64,000 nucleotides of DNA, taken from DTU052 sp050951725 (lineage in GTDB: Bacteria; Bacillota; Syntrophomonadia; Syntrophomonadales; DTU052). The position numbers and the translations under genes are program-made. The notes under the pieces are model-generated. The model was given only the letters and a program-made list of their open reading frames with translations. It ran no database searches and was not told where the DNA came from. The stretch lies in assembly GCA_050951725.1 (NCBI GenBank), contig JBMNJO010000001.1:62001-126000 (forward strand), in the 5' to 3' direction. Shown piece after piece: positions 36,475 through 45,607 of this stretch; the first letter of the stretch is position 1, and every line of letters begins with the position of its first letter.

Positions 36475-37449
36475 TTAGTTTTTTGCTATGATGTCTTCAA
36501 TATTAATTTTGTTTAGCAGCATCCCGTTGTCAAATAAGAAATCTTGTGTCCGTTTCAATTCCTCAATGTCACTAGGTTTAATCTCCGGATCGAAGTCATA
36601 CCAAGGTAACATCAGCTTTACATCGTCTACTGAAGCGGCAATCTCTTCGGCAGTCATTTGGTAGGTTTTTTCAGGATTGTTATTCATATAATCCAGACTG
36701 GCCTGCTGCACCTTTTTAAACCTCTGCACTAAATCAGGATAATTTTTTAAGAAATCACCTCTAACAGCAACCACTATGGTACCCTCTATCAGGCCCTCTC
36801 CGGTAGTCAACACCCTCGCTCCCGCATTTTGCGCCATAATGGCGGTACCGCCTGACACAAGAGCCGCATCTACGCTCCCATTTAACAAAGCGGCAGCACC
36901 GTTGGCAACTTCCATTACAATATACTGAACGTCATCTGCTGCCATATTATTTTTCGCCAGTGCGGTTAAAAGGAGTTGATGAAGCACGGTGCCCTTCGGT
37001 CCGGCAACCTTTTTGCCCTTCAAATCAGCAATGCTATTGATATCTGGTGATTTTGTGACCAGCATAAAAGCCTTTGGAGCTCTGCTGTATATGCTTATTA
37101 TTTTCAAATCCACACCATTAGCTGCCGCCAATATTGCTGACGTACCACCAAGTGCGTTGCAGATGTCCAAAGACCCGGCAGCAACGGCCTCGGTCTGTTT
37201 AGATCCAGAAGTAAGGTCAAGGAGATTGATTTCTATATCATCTTTGCCGAACTCTTTCTCCAACAGTTGCTCGTGTTTTTCAACAATAGACGGGACGTTT
37301 AGCGGGTTCTTAACATATGTAATGTTTATTTCCTTTGGTTTTTCGGGTGCTTTGGGGTCCTTTGCGCATCCTGCAGAGAAAAACATCATAAATACGAAAC
37401 AAGCTGTCAATGTTATAACAATAGCGGGATTTACTCTTTTACCAAACAT
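36475..37449 (-). CDS. NMT1/SsuA-type ABC substrate-binding lipoprotein
   Basis: 324 aa, ATG 37449 after GGAGGT. Signal peptide with lipobox SAGC predicts lipid anchoring. The mature part is a type II periplasmic binding fold (INSIADLKGKKVAGPKGTVL; QTEAVAAGSLDICNALGG) as in aliphatic sulfonate, nitrate and pyrimidine binders. Ligand unknown. Confidence 0.88.
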   Translation of the reverse strand: MFGKRVNPAIVITLTACFVFMMFFSAGCAKDPKAPEKPKEINITYVKNPLNVPSIVEKHEQLLEKEFGKDDIEINLLDLTSGSKQTEAVAAGSLDICNALGGTSAILAAANGVDLKIISIYSRAPKAFMLVTKSPDINSIADLKGKKVAGPKGTVLHQLLLTALAKNNMAADDVQYIVMEVANGAAALLNGSVDAALVSGGTAIMAQNAGARVLTTGEGLIEGTIVVAVRGDFLKNYPDLVQRFKKVQQASLDYMNNNPEKTYQMTAEEIAASVDDVKLMLPWYDFDPEIKPSDIEELKRTQDFLFDNGMLLNKINIEDIIAKN

Positions 37450-37495
37450 TTATGCTACCTCCGTTTACAACTTGATAATTATTCAAAATAATACA

Positions 37496-38248
37496 TTAAC
37501 AATGATTTGATTCAGTTATGGCTTGATATGTCTTTTCCCTTAAGGCCAAGAATTCATGGTCTGTAGGCTGCCTCGGGTATGGAAGGTCAATACCAAACTC
37601 CGCGACTGTTTTTCCCTCATCGAGAACAACTATCTTTTGGCTCAGATAAACTGCTTCTTCCACATCGTGAGTTACCAGGATAAATGTTTTCTTCTGGGCA
37701 ATAAACAGTTCCATTATTTCGTTCTGTAGTTTCTTCCTTGTAAAGTAATCCAAGGCACCGAAGGGCTCATCCATAAGAATAATGTCCGGGTCGAAGAATA
37801 ATGCGCGTCCTAAAGCCGCCCGCTGAGCCATGCCCCCTGAAATCTGAGAAGGATAGGCATCCCCAAAACCTTGAAGTCCTAGAATTTCTAAATACTCATC
37901 TACCACCTCCATATTTATCTTCTCATTCCTCTTTTTGTATTGGGAAAAGGCAATGTTCTCCCTTACAGTTAACCAAGGCATCAACCTTGGTTCTTGAAAA
38001 ACAATTCCGACCCTCTCTGAAGATGCGGTGTGATTCCCATCGCCAAAATAGAATTCCAATTTTCCGGATGTTTTTTCTTCTAAACCAGACAGCAGGCGCA
38101 ACAGTGTGGTCTTACCACTACCGCTTTTTCCAACAATAGTGGTGAAGCTTCCATCTTCAATTTCTAAATTAAAGTCGTTTAGAGCTCTAATTACCTGCCC
38201 TTTAATAAAATAGGTTTTATTCAGTCCGGTTATCTTAACCCCAGCCAT
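37496..38248 (-). CDS. SsuB/TauB-type ABC ATP-binding protein
   Basis: 250 aa. Walker A GKSGSGKTT, signature ISGGMAQRAALGRAL and Walker B IILMDEPFGALD are intact, of the nitrate/sulfonate/taurine importer class. It overlaps the permease gene by 14 nt and is followed by the binding protein gene. Confidence 0.93.
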   Translation of the reverse strand: MAGVKITGLNKTYFIKGQVIRALNDFNLEIEDGSFTTIVGKSGSGKTTLLRLLSGLEEKTSGKLEFYFGDGNHTASSERVGIVFQEPRLMPWLTVRENIAFSQYKKRNEKINMEVVDEYLEILGLQGFGDAYPSQISGGMAQRAALGRALFFDPDIILMDEPFGALDYFTRKKLQNEIMELFIAQKKTFILVTHDVEEAVYLSQKIVVLDEGKTVAEFGIDLPYPRQPTDHEFLALREKTYQAITESNHC

Positions 38249-39017
38249 TTTGTGTTATCTCACTGTCCTTCCACGGTGTTAAATATTTTGCTGCTTTAAA
38301 AAATATGTAATCGATAACTGAACCCAAAACACCAATTGTTAAAACACCGACAATTATGATGTCCGGTCTTGATAAACGCTCTGCATCTAAGATCATGTAT
38401 CCGATACCAGCGGCGGCTGCAATAAGCTCTGCGCCTACGAGGGATCTCCAACTATAGCCCAAACCAATCCTCATGCCCATTAATATATGTGGGAGCGTAG
38501 CTGGCAGGATTATTCGTGTAAACTGCTCGCGAGCATTAAAGCCAAACGATCGACCAACCTCCAACAACTTGTTGTCACAATAAATTACCCCGTTTAGGGT
38601 ATTAAGAAATATCGGGAAAAAGGACGCAAGTACAATAATTATTAGTTTTGATGTCTCTCCAATCCCAAACCAAAGTATTAGCATTGGAATTACGGCAAGA
38701 GGAGGAATGTGGCGAATGAACTCAAGGCTCGGTTCAAAATAGGGCAGTAGTTTTTTGTTCATGCCCAGAATAATACCTAGAGGAAAAGCGATCAGGAAGG
38801 CAAGTGAAAAGCCGGCAAATACTCGATACAGGCTGATAAGTACATGTTTAAATAGTATCCCTTTTGTAATCAACTGCTCGGCAGCAACTGCTGTCTTCAT
38901 TGGTGACGGAATTATATAAGAGTTCCATAAGTTTAAGGCGGAGCCAGAAAACCATATTATAAAGATTACTAATGGGATAAGCAGACCTTTGGCTGGCTTT
39001 GAAATCTTTGGTGACAC
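38235..39017 (-). CDS. SsuC-type ABC permease
   Basis: 260 aa, GTG 39017 behind GAGGAAA. Six hydrophobic segments and the BPD_transp_1 loop (GRSFGFNAREQFTRIILPAT, then SWRSLVGAELIAA) are present. First gene of the importer-FmdE-like operon. Confidence 0.93.
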   Translation of the reverse strand: MSPKISKPAKGLLIPLVIFIIWFSGSALNLWNSYIIPSPMKTAVAAEQLITKGILFKHVLISLYRVFAGFSLAFLIAFPLGIILGMNKKLLPYFEPSLEFIRHIPPLAVIPMLILWFGIGETSKLIIIVLASFFPIFLNTLNGVIYCDNKLLEVGRSFGFNAREQFTRIILPATLPHILMGMRIGLGYSWRSLVGAELIAAAAGIGYMILDAERLSRPDIIIVGVLTIGVLGSVIDYIFFKAAKYLTPWKDSEITQNGWG

Positions 39018-39240
39018 TTAAATCGTTTCCTCTACAAAATACAAGATTTAAATAATTATTTCGCGCCCATAATGAAATAATCCTTTATTGTAGATATTCC
39101 TAATTGTTATATGAAAACATTGGCAAATCTCTGAATTCCGGACTCAAATACATATACCTGGAGATGATATTCGGAAGAAGATTGAAATCAACTTTTTTTT
39201 AAACTCTGGCCCAGCATACGCATTAGGCGATTATCATTGG

Positions 39241-39597
39241 TTGTGGGTGAGCAAACAAATACCAGTTATTGACCATAACAACATTAGGATAGAAATAGGC
39301 TGTGAGGTGTATTGCTTTTGGGATCGTGTAATTGACATTAACCCAAACACTGCATATGTGTGGATAGTTAACAGTCACGAATTGGAGAAATTCAGCGAGG
39401 ACCTACGTGTATATAAGATAAACGATCATGAAATCAAAATTTCTGGTATGGTAACATTAATGACAACTGAGGAATGTAGTGAACGAGATGCTATTAAGAA
39501 GGGTTTAGTCAGCGCAGGGTTTAGCGAGTTCGATAATGAGGGAAATACGAGCTATTACAGCAAAATTGTAGAGATAAATCAAAACATTTGTATATAA
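39241..39597 (+). CDS. hypothetical protein, 118 aa
   Basis: TTG at 39241 or GTG at 39247 would start it; no strong ribosome site is seen. Soluble, mixed alpha/beta character (NNIRIEIGCEVYCFW), AT-rich compared with its neighbours, no family recognised. It sits among relics of other genes and may be an acquired or decaying gene. Confidence 0.4.
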   Translation: MWVSKQIPVIDHNNIRIEIGCEVYCFWDRVIDINPNTAYVWIVNSHELEKFSEDLRVYKINDHEIKISGMVTLMTTEECSERDAIKKGLVSAGFSEFDNEGNTSYYSKIVEINQNICI

Positions 39598-39780
39598 AGT
39601 AATGTGCTTCCCAACCATCGTATTTCTTGAGAAGCGCTTGTTATCATTTTTTTCTGGTAGGGCATTGGGGGCACTTCCAAATAAGGGAGGGGCAGTTTTG
39701 AACATATTAGTAGGTGCAGGTTGCGTTAAGGCACTACGAGGATGCTATACGCATATGGGGCGTTTTTGGCAAAGCCCCCG

Positions 39781-40013
39781 TTTCATACCGATGCTGTGCA
39801 AACTGTTGGTAAGATACTGTATGTTTTGAATTTGTAGAAGGGGAGTCGATCCTCCTAATGCTGGATAGCTATGGTATTATGGCTTCCAGCGGATCAGCGT
39901 GTGCCTCGAATTCTTTAGTACCTTCTAACGTGCTTACGGCGATGGGTATCCCACACGAAACTGCTCATGGTTCTCTGCGTTTGACATTAGACGACAACTC
40001 TAGTAGAAAATGA
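39781..40013 (+). pseudogene. nifS: cysteine desulfurase (NifS/IscS) remnant
   Basis: Two pieces in different frames: FHTDAVQTVGKI at 39781-39816, which is the mid-protein segment with the PLP-contacting Asp, then from 39813 to the stop at 40013 EFVEGESILLMLD and the active-site loop SSGSACASNSLVPSNVL to the C-terminus. About 100 residues in between, including the PLP lysine, are deleted, and the N-terminal half is absent. It cannot be functional. Confidence 0.75.
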
Positions 40014-40069
40014 GTGTCGGTGGGTCGAGTAATCGGAAATCCAACAAAGATACCTACAAAGATATCATT

Positions 40070-40585
40070 CCCGTACACCTCGCCAGAAATTGTATTTTTG
40101 ACTATTTGCAAGCTTCTGTCCCTCCACCTGAACTTCTGTACTTTTAAACAATAAAGGATATTGCTACCAGAATGATGAAAATGATATTAATATGACACCA
40201 ATCAATCACATCCAGATGAAATACTTAAGGCATCTCCAAATTAAGAGGGGGGACACTGGTGGATGAAGTCCTGAAAAACCTCATACAAAAAGAATCCATC
40301 CCACAGTCGACCGCCTAATCGAGGAAAGCGGAGATCAATTCTTAAACATTGATTTTCTCAGAAGAGCCCAGGATGAGGCAAGACGGGCGTTGATGTTCCT
40401 GGTTGGGGGTGGAGGACTTTTGTGGTGGATGACTCAGAGCAAACTGAACAACTTCATGGTTAAGGCCGTGTTCATGGCTGGGAAGGCGAGGTTAGTTTCT
40501 TAGCGATATTCGGAATAGGCAAACTCAGGTTTGTTGCCAAGTGCAGCATAGTGCCCGGTTCTGTAACTAGCCGCCAACCGGATTG
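40070..40585 (+). pseudogene. internally deleted copy of the 16.4-18.3 kb cassette
   Basis: Similar to 16388-18270 along its whole length, with a 40-bp deletion (equivalent to 16641-16680) and a deletion of about 1.3 kb that joins the start of the first gene (GACGGGCG at about 40390) to the last ~110 bp of the second gene (GATGTTCCTGGTT). Many point differences show that the duplication is old. Neither reading frame survives. Confidence 0.85.
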
Positions 40586-40726
40586 ATTCCATATGCTTTG
40601 TAAATAAAAAGGAATTAGCACGCAGACTGGGAATGGTCGACTGTTTAAGTGAGGAATGGACGGATGGGTGGCAGAGAACGGAAATACTGTTTCAAGAAGA
40701 ACATCCCGGTGGGAAGGAGGGTATCA

Positions 40727-41586
40727 TGATTAAAACGAGAGTTGATTTATTAAGTATAGTCATAATCATGATGCTAGGTATTTGTTCGTTGCTTGGCATA
40801 CTTTCCATGGACTTTACCAAAAGCTTTGACGTTGTAAACCAATACGGAGATACTGTGGCAATATTCGGCAGTGGTATTTACTCAGGTGACACGTATTTCA
40901 AAGCGCCAATATTAATAGGAACTGATTTTTGCATTCTATTTGTTGTCGTTCCGCTTTTCATTCAATTTTTAACAAAAAAGAAAAAAGGCAATTCGAATAT
41001 TAATAGACTTAACTTGATGGCGCTTTATGCGGTTGCTTTTTACTATTCAGCAAGCATCGCTTTTGGCGTAAAGTACAATCAATTACACTTGGTTTACATT
41101 GCCTTATTTGGGTGTACTTTGTTTGGAATGTTTAAGATTTTCCGAGAGATTGACTTGGGGAAAATGAATTATCCGCTCACAAAAGGACTGAAAGTATACC
41201 TTGTTGTCATCGGTATAGCTCTGATTGTTGCATGGCTTCCCGATATTATTCCCACAATTTTTAGTGGTAGACCATTGCAATTGATTGGCGTTTATACGAC
41301 GGAAATCACCTATGTTTTAGATATGGGAATCATTGCACCTCTGTGTCTTATCTGTTTGCATATGCTTGGGAAGAAAGATCCCATTGGTATAGTTGCCTTG
41401 GCTGCTATATTAAAGCTTTGCATTATCATTGGAATTATGATGATACCTCAGTCAGTATGCCAGTATCTGTCGGGAATAGAATTACCTTTGCCCATGCTGA
41501 TTACAAAGTCTGCATCATTTGTGGCGCTTGGCGGATTTGCACTTTATTTTGAACGTAAGCTATATGCAAGATTACGAGAGATTTAA
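40727..41586 (+). CDS. polytopic membrane protein of unknown function
   Basis: 286 aa from the ATG at 40727, 5 nt behind AAGGAGG; the longer upstream frame is not needed. About eight hydrophobic segments with a short basic cytoplasmic loop (TKKKKKGNS) after the second. No family recognised. Lower GC than the flanking operons. Stands alone. Confidence 0.7.
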
Positions 41587-41757
41587 AAGAATATAATTTT
41601 GTTTATTTGTTGCCGCCCAAGGTCGGATTTCTCGAAGTCAGTATCCATGAGCGGACGGCAGCAACGAATATTGAAGGTGAGCAGGGCAGAGTATTGAACT
41701 TATCGAATGGATTAAATCCCACGCCAAAAACCATCTTTGTAACATGTGACCCTGCTC

Positions 41758-41783
41758 AAGAACCGCGCTCAATACGCGGTTTC
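41758..41783. terminator. hairpin between convergent genes
   Basis: AACCGCG and CGCGGTT form a 7-bp stem with TTCTT on the plus side and TTCTTG on the minus side, between the membrane protein gene and the convergent thioesterase gene; it could serve both. Confidence 0.5.
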
Positions 41784-41823
41784 TTGGCGATACATCCCCG
41801 AAGAGCGCGGATTGCTTCCTCGT

Positions 41824-42282
41824 TTAATTGGCCCCAATTATATCGGTGTTTTTGGTAACAAAAAACGTTGCCCTGCTTTTTGCGATGAGCTTTCCATTAT
41901 TGTCATACAGGGTGCCTTCGGTTACTACTATCGACCGACCAGCATGAACCACATTACCTTCAGCTCTAAGTTCTGTTCCCTGGAAAACGGGAGAGAAATA
42001 GTTTAAGGTCATGTCAATGGTCACATTACCGAACTTACCCAGAGTATTGTAAGACCATCCCATAACATCATCCAACAAAGAGGCAATGATCCCTCCGTGC
42101 AACCTTCCCATAATGGTGGTATATTCCGGCTCTACGACCATTCTCATAGCTGCAGTCCCATGGCCAAAATATATAATGCTCATGTCCAAGGTCTTGTGTA
42201 TCGGGATTGCATCGAATTGAGCGCATAATGTGTGAAAAAGCTTTTCATCAATCCCTTTATTTTCAGGCGGTTTCCTTTCCAT
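41824..42282 (-). CDS. PaaI-type hotdog thioesterase
   Basis: 152 aa, ATG 42282. The hotdog signature GRLHGGIIASLLDDVMGWS with the catalytic HGG and Asp, followed by TLNYFSPV, places it in the PaaI/YigI acyl-CoA thioesterase group, which hydrolyses CoA thioesters in the cytoplasm. Substrate unknown. It is divergent from the ABC exporter operon. Confidence 0.88.
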   Translation of the reverse strand: MERKPPENKGIDEKLFHTLCAQFDAIPIHKTLDMSIIYFGHGTAAMRMVVEPEYTTIMGRLHGGIIASLLDDVMGWSYNTLGKFGNVTIDMTLNYFSPVFQGTELRAEGNVVHAGRSIVVTEGTLYDNNGKLIAKSRATFFVTKNTDIIGAN

Positions 42283-42343
42283 AACAATGACTTCCTCCCA
42301 CGACTATTCTGTATAGATTACAAAGGTTTCGGGCTAACATAAA

Positions 42344-42372
42344 TTGACAACCAGCGAAATGCCAAATATAAC
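42344..42372 (+). promoter_or_regulatory. sigma-A promoter for ABC exporter operon
   Basis: TTGACA (42344-42349), a 17-nt spacer and TATAAC (42367-42372), 80 nt before the exporter ATPase start. This is the best consensus vegetative promoter noticed in the window. Confidence 0.7.
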
Positions 42373-42452
42373 TTAATTCAAGTTATAATGACTGTGTTCC
42401 TGCAAATGAGATACGTTATGACCATATAGAAACCTTTTTGTTGGAGGGTATC

Positions 42453-43157
42453 ATGCTGCAAATCGAACACGTAACCAAGAAATACGGCAAGGTTGTAGCC
42501 AATGACGATATCAGCTTTACGGTGGACGCGGGACAGATCGCAATTCTTCTAGGACCGAACGGGGCCGGAAAATCAACGATCATCAAATGTATCGCCGGGC
42601 TGTTGCGATTCAATGGCAAGATCACTGTTGGAGGATACAACAACAAGACTCCGGAAGCCAAGCGGCTGTTGGGCTATATCCCGGAGACTCCGGCGGTTTA
42701 TGATCTGCTGACCATAGAGGAGCACCTGGAATTCATTCGTCGGGCCTACCGCATGGAAGATGACGGCTACGGAAAACAGCTTTTGGAGCGTTTTGAGCTG
42801 GCGGATAAGAAAGACAAGCTGGGCAAGGAGCTGTCGAAAGGCATGCAACAGAAACTATCCATCTGCTGCGCCCTGGCACATCGTCCCCAGTTGATCATTT
42901 TCGATGAGCCAATGGTAGGTCTCGATCCTCACGCCATTAAAGAGATGAAGGCATTGTTCCGGGAACAAAAGGATGCGGGGGCAGCGTTGCTCATCTCCAC
43001 CCATATGATCGACAGCGTGGAGGATTATTGGGACGCTACCCATATCATGATAAACGGCCGTTTCGCCGCCACCAAGTATAATCAACCGGAGGACCTAGAG
43101 GTCCAGAGTTTAGAGGAACTCTTTTTTGCGATTACCGAAGGGAGCAAAGCGCAATGA
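42453..43157 (+). CDS. ABC exporter ATP-binding protein
   Basis: 234 aa from the ATG at 42453 (GGAGG spaced 5 nt). Walker A GPNGAGKST, signature LSKGMQQKLSI and Walker B LIIFDEPMVGLD are intact; the ABC-2 export/drug-resistance class. Overlaps the membrane partner by 4 nt. Confidence 0.93.
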   Translation: MLQIEHVTKKYGKVVANDDISFTVDAGQIAILLGPNGAGKSTIIKCIAGLLRFNGKITVGGYNNKTPEAKRLLGYIPETPAVYDLLTIEEHLEFIRRAYRMEDDGYGKQLLERFELADKKDKLGKELSKGMQQKLSICCALAHRPQLIIFDEPMVGLDPHAIKEMKALFREQKDAGAALLISTHMIDSVEDYWDATHIMINGRFAATKYNQPEDLEVQSLEELFFAITEGSKAQ

Positions 43158-44713
43158 TTGGTGCTTTACCATATCTATATCTGACCCGGCTGAAAAACGC
43201 CATCAAAGAACTGTTTAAGAAACCGGTGCGGCTGATTTATGTACTGTTTCTTCTTGGCCTGGTGGTATTCTCTTTGACTGCCGGCGATGCCCGTGCGGGA
43301 AGAGACGGATTCCGCGATCCTGCGGAGTTAACGGCCATGGCCACCGCGTTTTATATCCTGATGTTCCTTATAACGGTGCAGAACGGCTTTTCCAGGGGCG
43401 GTTCTATATTTACCATGCCGGACGTGAATCTGATATTTCCAGCCCCGCTCAGCCGGTCCCGGGTTTTGTTCTACGGGCTGTTTCGCCAGATCAATACCTC
43501 TTTGCTGCTGGGTTTGGTCATTCTGTTCCAATATGGTTGGTTGAGAAACGCTTACGGTGTGTCCTATATCGTCTTGTTCAGCTTGTTCATGGGATATGTG
43601 GCTACGGTTTTCCTGGGACAGATAACGGCCATGACCATCTACACCTTCACCAGCAGCGATGAAGTTCTGAGGAATCGTTTGAAAGCGGTGTTCTATTTAC
43701 TAACCGGGATGTTGGTTCTCTATGCCGGGTTTTACGTTTGGCAACACGCCGGGGAGGGCGTCCTTTCCGCGGCAGTAACTGTAGGTAACAGTCTCATGGT
43801 GCGCTGTTTTCCGGTTGGTGGCTGGTTGGGCTGGACCTTTGCCGCTTCGCTTAGCGCAGCAAGCTTTGTTCCCGGCCTGCTCACCAGTTTAGCGTGGTTG
43901 GTCCTGTTGGTCTGCATGATAAACTATTCCAACCGGGACTGGTACGAGGATGTGCTTAAAACCGCCGAATTTACGCAATCCGTTGCGGCCGCGCACAGAG
44001 AGGGCAACCTGGAAGTAGCTCCGGACAAGGTGCGGATAGGCAGGACTGGAATTGGTAAAGGGTGGGGCGCCGATACGTTCTACTACAAGCATAAAATTGA
44101 GAACCGTCGCGGGAGCGTTTTCCTGCTTAGCCGCAGTTCGCTGATTTTTGCCGCAATTATCATCATCATGGCCTTGTTCATGCGGGAAGGCGGCATCGCG
44201 GCTGTATTTGGCCTTGCCACCTATATGCAGGTGTTCACCACCGCGCTGGGTCGTATCAACAAGGAACTGACCAAGCCCTTCATATATCTGGTGCCAGAGC
44301 CGCCTTTCGCAAAATTGGTACAAAATCTGCGGGAAATGGTGCCGGGGACAGTGCTGGAAGCAGTTGTGATATTCGTCCCGGTGGGTATGATATTGAATTT
44401 AAGCTGGCCCGATGTCTGTGCGTGTATACTGGCTCGGATTAGCTTTGCTCTGCTGTTCGCCGCAGGAAATATTGTCGTGGAACGCTTTTGGAGCGGTGCC
44501 AGTAAGGTACTTGTCCTCCTGCTGTATGTTGTCGTCATGGTGGTGCTGGCCGCGCCGGGAGTGGGTCTTGCAATGGTGATAAGCTCCCACCTGGTGCTGC
44601 TCAGTGAAAATTTCACGATCTTCCTGGTGATGGCGATCGTAAATACACCAGTGTCCCTGCTGACGCTATACCTGTGCCGGAACATGCTGCAGTATGCGGA
44701 GTTGAATTATTGA
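43154..44713 (+). CDS. ABC exporter membrane protein
   Basis: 519 aa with about 10-12 hydrophobic segments spread over the length and a charged central loop (about residues 270-310). It matches the class of large putative ABC exporter permeases of Bacillota that pair with a single ATPase. Substrate unknown; a two-component system follows and may respond to the same stress. Confidence 0.8.
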   Translation: MIGALPYLYLTRLKNAIKELFKKPVRLIYVLFLLGLVVFSLTAGDARAGRDGFRDPAELTAMATAFYILMFLITVQNGFSRGGSIFTMPDVNLIFPAPLSRSRVLFYGLFRQINTSLLLGLVILFQYGWLRNAYGVSYIVLFSLFMGYVATVFLGQITAMTIYTFTSSDEVLRNRLKAVFYLLTGMLVLYAGFYVWQHAGEGVLSAAVTVGNSLMVRCFPVGGWLGWTFAASLSAASFVPGLLTSLAWLVLLVCMINYSNRDWYEDVLKTAEFTQSVAAAHREGNLEVAPDKVRIGRTGIGKGWGADTFYYKHKIENRRGSVFLLSRSSLIFAAIIIIMALFMREGGIAAVFGLATYMQVFTTALGRINKELTKPFIYLVPEPPFAKLVQNLREMVPGTVLEAVVIFVPVGMILNLSWPDVCACILARISFALLFAAGNIVVERFWSGASKVLVLLLYVVVMVVLAAPGVGLAMVISSHLVLLSENFTIFLVMAIVNTPVSLLTLYLCRNMLQYAELNY

Positions 44714-44790
44714 TTAACCTGGCCTGATACTGACCTGGACGACTTGTGTTGGAACGAGGGTTTTTGCAGGGTTAATAGAATACTTGGACC

Positions 44791-44832
44791 AAAGAGTCTC
44801 CAGTACATGTTTATTGTATTGGGGACTCTTTT
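44791..44832 (+). terminator. intrinsic terminator after ABC exporter
   Basis: AAAGAGTCTCC...AGTAC pairs with GTATT...GGGGACTCTTTT (one bulge, one G-U), ending in TTTT, 78 nt past the permease stop. Confidence 0.75.
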
Positions 44833-44923
44833 GCGAATAATGGAAATGATAACTCGCTGACAGTTTTAAAAGGATACAGAAAAGATACATTTGTGTACTA
44901 ACCTAATACCGGGAGGTGAAAAA

Positions 44924-45607
44924 ATGGCTTTCAAGGTTTTGCTGGTTGAAGATGATGCCCAGCTGATCGAAATTGTCTCCGATTATTTTACCGAGAAAAG
45001 TGGGGGGACGCTTCATATGGACACTGCCACGACCGGGAATGAAGGCCGGGATAAATGCCTGGAAAACGATTATGACTTGGTGCTTTTGGATGTCATGCTG
45101 CCGGAGGTGGATGGATTTGCGATCTGCAGGGAGCTTAGAAAAAAGAGTGATGTCCCGATTATCTTTATCACTGCTCGGCATGAGGAGAATGACAGATTGC
45201 ACGGGTATCATCTCGGGTGCGACGATTACGTCACCAAACCTTTTTCGCTGGCCGAGCTTTATGCCAAGGTTACAGCATTAATCAAACGTTCCAAAGGGAC
45301 GGTAAGAAACGAAATAATGACGGCGGGCAGTATAAAACTGAATCCTTATCGCTGTACGGTTTATGTTAATGAATCTGAAGTAATATTGGCCCCCATGGAA
45401 TTCGCCATTCTAAAGATACTCATGGAGAATCGCGGTCACTTGGTGAGCCGCGAAAGCCTTATCATCCGGGTTTGGGGATACGATTTCGAAGGGAATGACA
45501 GAGTGGTGGACAATCATGTCAGGAAGCTGCGCAAGGCCCTGGGGGATGCTGCCACTCAAATTAAGACTGTGTATAAAAAAGGTTACAAACTGGAGGGGGA
45601 AATATGA
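44924..45607 (+). CDS. OmpR-family response regulator
   Basis: 227 aa from ATG 44924 behind GGGAGGTG. Receiver domain with the acidic pocket in LLVEDD, the phospho-acceptor Asp in LVLLDVMLPEVDG and Lys in DDYVTKPFS; C-terminal winged helix (VWGYDFEGNDRVVDNHVRKL). The histidine kinase gene overlaps its stop by 4 nt. Confidence 0.95.
   Translation: MAFKVLLVEDDAQLIEIVSDYFTEKSGGTLHMDTATTGNEGRDKCLENDYDLVLLDVMLPEVDGFAICRELRKKSDVPIIFITARHEENDRLHGYHLGCDDYVTKPFSLAELYAKVTALIKRSKGTVRNEIMTAGSIKLNPYRCTVYVNESEVILAPMEFAILKILMENRGHLVSRESLIIRVWGYDFEGNDRVVDNHVRKLRKALGDAATQIKTVYKKGYKLEGEI

Noticed and set aside
39602..39829. 75-aa plus-strand reading frame
   Set aside because: No ribosome site or family; it runs into the nifS remnant in a different frame.
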